From: Geosiphon pyriformis
Taxonomy: Eukaryota > Glomeromycota > Glomeromycetes > Archaeosporales > Geosiphonaceae
Assembly: GCA_016748015.1 (NCBI GenBank)
Contig: JAAOMT010000003.1
Span: 138,922-202,921 of the forward strand
Direction of reading: 5' to 3'
Length of the DNA stretch: 64,000 bases
Shown: positions 61,501 to 64,000 of the stretch, one piece after another
How the letters are laid out: every line of letters begins with the position of its first letter
How positions within the stretch are numbered: the stretch's first letter is position 1
The notes under the pieces: model-generated
What the model saw: only the letters and a program-made list of their open reading frames with translations
Told to the model about the DNA's origin: nothing
The model's database searches: none
Program-made: the position numbers and the translations under genes

Positions 61501-63150
61501 TCAAAAATATAACTAATTAAAAATAATTTTTAATTTTTTGTTTTGGGTAATTGATAAACAGCTATTCAAATTTGGATTTGATAATTTAGTAAATATCAAA
61601 ATTTAGTCGGTAAAATTATTAAAAACCAATTTCGAAATTATTTACTAAATTATTATTCAATCGAAAATAAATTAAACAACATAAAAAAGATTTTTTTTGA
61701 TTTAAATTAAATAGTTTTTAAGTACATATCAATTTTTATAATAAATAGATTTTAACAATCTTACAAAGAACATTAACAAGTTAACAGATAATAAAAATAA
61801 AAGTTATAAGATTAATATTAATAGACAAAAAATAATTTAATAAAATAAAATAAAATGTGTCAGTAATTCAATTGAAAAAATCAGGCTTAAAATCTCAACC
61901 TAAAATTTTTGCCAAAAAAATTTGAAAATAAAAAATAATTTGTGATTTTATTTATTTAATAATTATTTTATTGAAAAGAATTACTAAAGAAAGTTTTTTA
62001 TACTTTATTCAATTCTAAAAAAAGAAATTGGCTAGTATGTGATTAAGTTGTTTTTACATATATTATAGCATTAAATTAAGAAAAAATTCCCGAATTGTGT
62101 GTTAAAATAATTGTGTAATCCAAAATCATTTACTATTACTTTTTCCAAGACTGTACCTATTTTACAACAAAAAAGTCTTGCAAAATTGACAGATGTTGTT
62201 AAACAAGATTCACTCTATTGGCAGTCATATGACTGATATTTTATCTCAAATTTAAATTAGTGAAGGCTTATTCTTTTTGGTAGAGAACCAAAGAAACCAA
62301 GATCTTTACGAGAATATTAGACTATATAAACAATTTTGTGTGAAGATATAAAACATAACTATGTTTTATTTAAAATCAAATAAATTTTCCCTGAACACAT
62401 AATTTTTTCTGATTTTTGTTCATCTTATTAATATTTTATTCGATTATATAGGTTTGATAGTGAAACCCAAATTTCTTACATTTAATAAAACAAATTTGAA
62501 TTTATAGGTTTCGAAGTTAGTTTCCAAATAAGTTAAAAACCCTAAGATACACTCACTTAGGAGAGAATTAATGTATTCGAGAGCAAGTTTAACTGTCTAA
62601 TTTGATTAGTGTGAAATACATAACCAAAAATTGGTATCTAAAAAACAAACCATAATTAAAATATTATGGTACAAGACATTTGAAGTTACCATAACACATA
62701 ACATGTAATCGACCAAATCAATTAAAGTTATATTTAATTAATTATTACACTCAAAATTTAAATATTAACCATGAACATGTGATAACAAATTCGATTTGAA
62801 AAAATCTCATAATGCTTTAAATAAAAAAACATTAAGAGATAATAAAGAGAAAGATAGAAAAAATAATAATAAAAAGATAGTGAAATAAAATATTAGAAAA
62901 ACAGAAAGAAAATTATTGAGAAAAGAATAAAAAGGAATATTGAAGCAATAATAAAAAAGAACATTAAAGAACAAATAAAGAGAAACATTGAAAAAGTTGT
63001 AAGAAAGAGATTGGGATAATGATAATAATAGCTAAGATTCAACGACATTACCAAAAATTTATTTTTATAATAGTTAAGAACCAGATGTTATTAAATATTA
63101 TTAAAAATTTTAAAATTAAGAAAAAAATCAGAATATATATTAATAACATA
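58579..63150. other. A/T desert, no gene seen
   Basis: Very A/T-rich. No family resemblance in any frame. Confidence 0.6.
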
Positions 63151-63998
63151 TGATGAATGTATATTTTATTCTAATAATGGCAAAAAAGGAATTTGGGCCA
63201 AAAAAAGAGAATTCTCATTATGCAAAAAATGAAAAATTAATAATGGTCAGTTAATTTTTCACAGAGATAAATAAATGATTACAACTTAAAACTGCTAATA
63301 TTCAAAATCATTCAACAATTTCAAAAGAAATACATTGTTATTTAACATCAGAAAAATAATAAATTATATTGAACGCTGAATATTTATTTGAACAATTAGA
63401 AAAAAACAATTTCAAATTGTGAAAAACAACTAAAAATGCATAATACATATTTTGAACCAAATATTTAATATCAATCAAATTATTCTAATGAAAAATTAAA
63501 AGAACAACCTTAAGAAATGCATCAAGTTTTATTAAAAGAGAAAAATGGCCACTAAAAGAATTTTTGGCTGAATGTAAAAAATGCAAAAACAATTACAATT
63601 ACACTTTTTGTTGTGCATGTTGAGTAATTTCTCTGGAACCAGATTTTTTAGCACAAAAAAGTCCAATTGCAAAAGTAATTGAAAAAGCAAGACAGAAATG
63701 TATTTTTTATCCTAAATTTCATTATAAACTGAATTTAATTGCGAGATACTGGGTAGGAGCTAAATGTTATGCCAAAGAAAATTGTGATTATTCATGGACA
63801 GGATTGGAACAAATTATACCTCAAAGTCTCGAATCTGTGCCTTTAATTAAAATTAGAAGATTATTAGAAAACCTTATGCATCTTTTATAAAAAAGGCATT
63901 TGTGGTAAACTTGCAGAATATGCAGTTAAAAAATACAAATTTCATAGAAGAATTTCGAATAATATTTTAGAAGAATTAAATCAAGTTTATATTGAATA
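63150..63998 (+). pseudogene. Dead DDE-type transposase remnant
   Basis: The C-terminal half of a DDE endonuclease-like transposase is readable. From about 63593 the frame gives YTFCCAC, a TGA at about 63614-63616, then FLAQKSPIAKVIEKARQKC, FYPKFHYKLNLIARYW, ENCDYSW and SVPLIKIRRLLENL to a TAA. After a frameshift, KKGICGKLAEYAVKKYKFHR continues to a TAA at 63996-63998. Fungal relatives usually read F-H-C-E-L-N-x-I-E-x-x-W at the third catalytic block; here both that Glu and the preceding one are replaced (Ala and Lys), so it could not be active. Upstream, CKKCK and GQLIFHR fragments suggest the 5' half, badly decayed. Assignment is by recalled motifs. Confidence 0.6.
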
Positions 63999-64000
63999 AA

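Noticed and set aside
1-64000. tRNA, rRNA, snRNA genes and CRISPR arrays
   Set aside because: I looked for tRNA B-box words and for regularly spaced direct repeats and found none I could support; faint or diverged tRNAs could be missed by eye.

Overview
The window looks like AT-rich nuclear DNA of a fungus, most probably an arbuscular mycorrhizal fungus of the Glomeromycotina (Rhizophagus-like). This is an inference from content, not from a database match. Four things point to it. Genes have short GT-AG introns (about 40 to 110 bases) and small exons in a very AT-rich background. There is a small secreted ML-domain (MD-2-like lipid-binding) protein. There are decayed protein-kinase and nuclease-like genes with wording typical of the expanded repeat families of these fungi. 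Long, almost pure A/T tracts lie between short gene islands. Two assembly gaps are present (24960-25478 and 47258-47277).

Layout. 0-2.5 kb: gene-free, rich in trinucleotide repeats. 2.85-4.73 kb: a transposon-like element with terminal inverted repeats of 260-284 bp, enclosing a dead nuclease-kinase gene. 7.0-7.3 kb: a compact nest of four copies of one 18-20 base motif next to a coiled-coil coding remnant. 11.0-11.6 kb: an intact WGR-domain gene. 13.6-25.8 kb: two long inverted copies of a nuclease-like gene fragment that enclose about 8.6 kb, including an intact ML-domain gene (18.9-19.4 kb) and a pogo-like MITE. 25.8-33.7 kb: A/T desert with one clean 299-bp hAT-like MITE. 33.7-34.4 kb: a relic that reads like a Fanzor/TnpB RuvC nuclease. 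35.2-47.9 kb: a cluster of surface or secreted proteins. It holds two oppositely oriented paralogous Ser/Thr-rich proteins with GPI-like tails, a lipase-3-like protein lacking its nucleophilic serine, and a 60-residue secreted peptide with four cysteines. 51.2-52.4 kb: a large palindromic element. 54.0-57.9 kb: a nine-exon half-size ABCA-type ABC transporter. 63.2-64.0 kb: a dead DDE-type transposase.

Functional reading. The genes that look intact are the WGR protein, the ML protein, the lipase-like protein, the small peptide, one Ser/Thr-rich GPI-like protein and the ABC transporter. Its Ser/Thr-rich paralog also looks intact apart from an assembly gap. Most are predicted to act at the cell surface, in the secretory route or on lipids. 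Nearly everything else recognisable is mobile-element debris. Gene models were assembled by eye from reading frames and splice sites; phases were checked across every junction I report.
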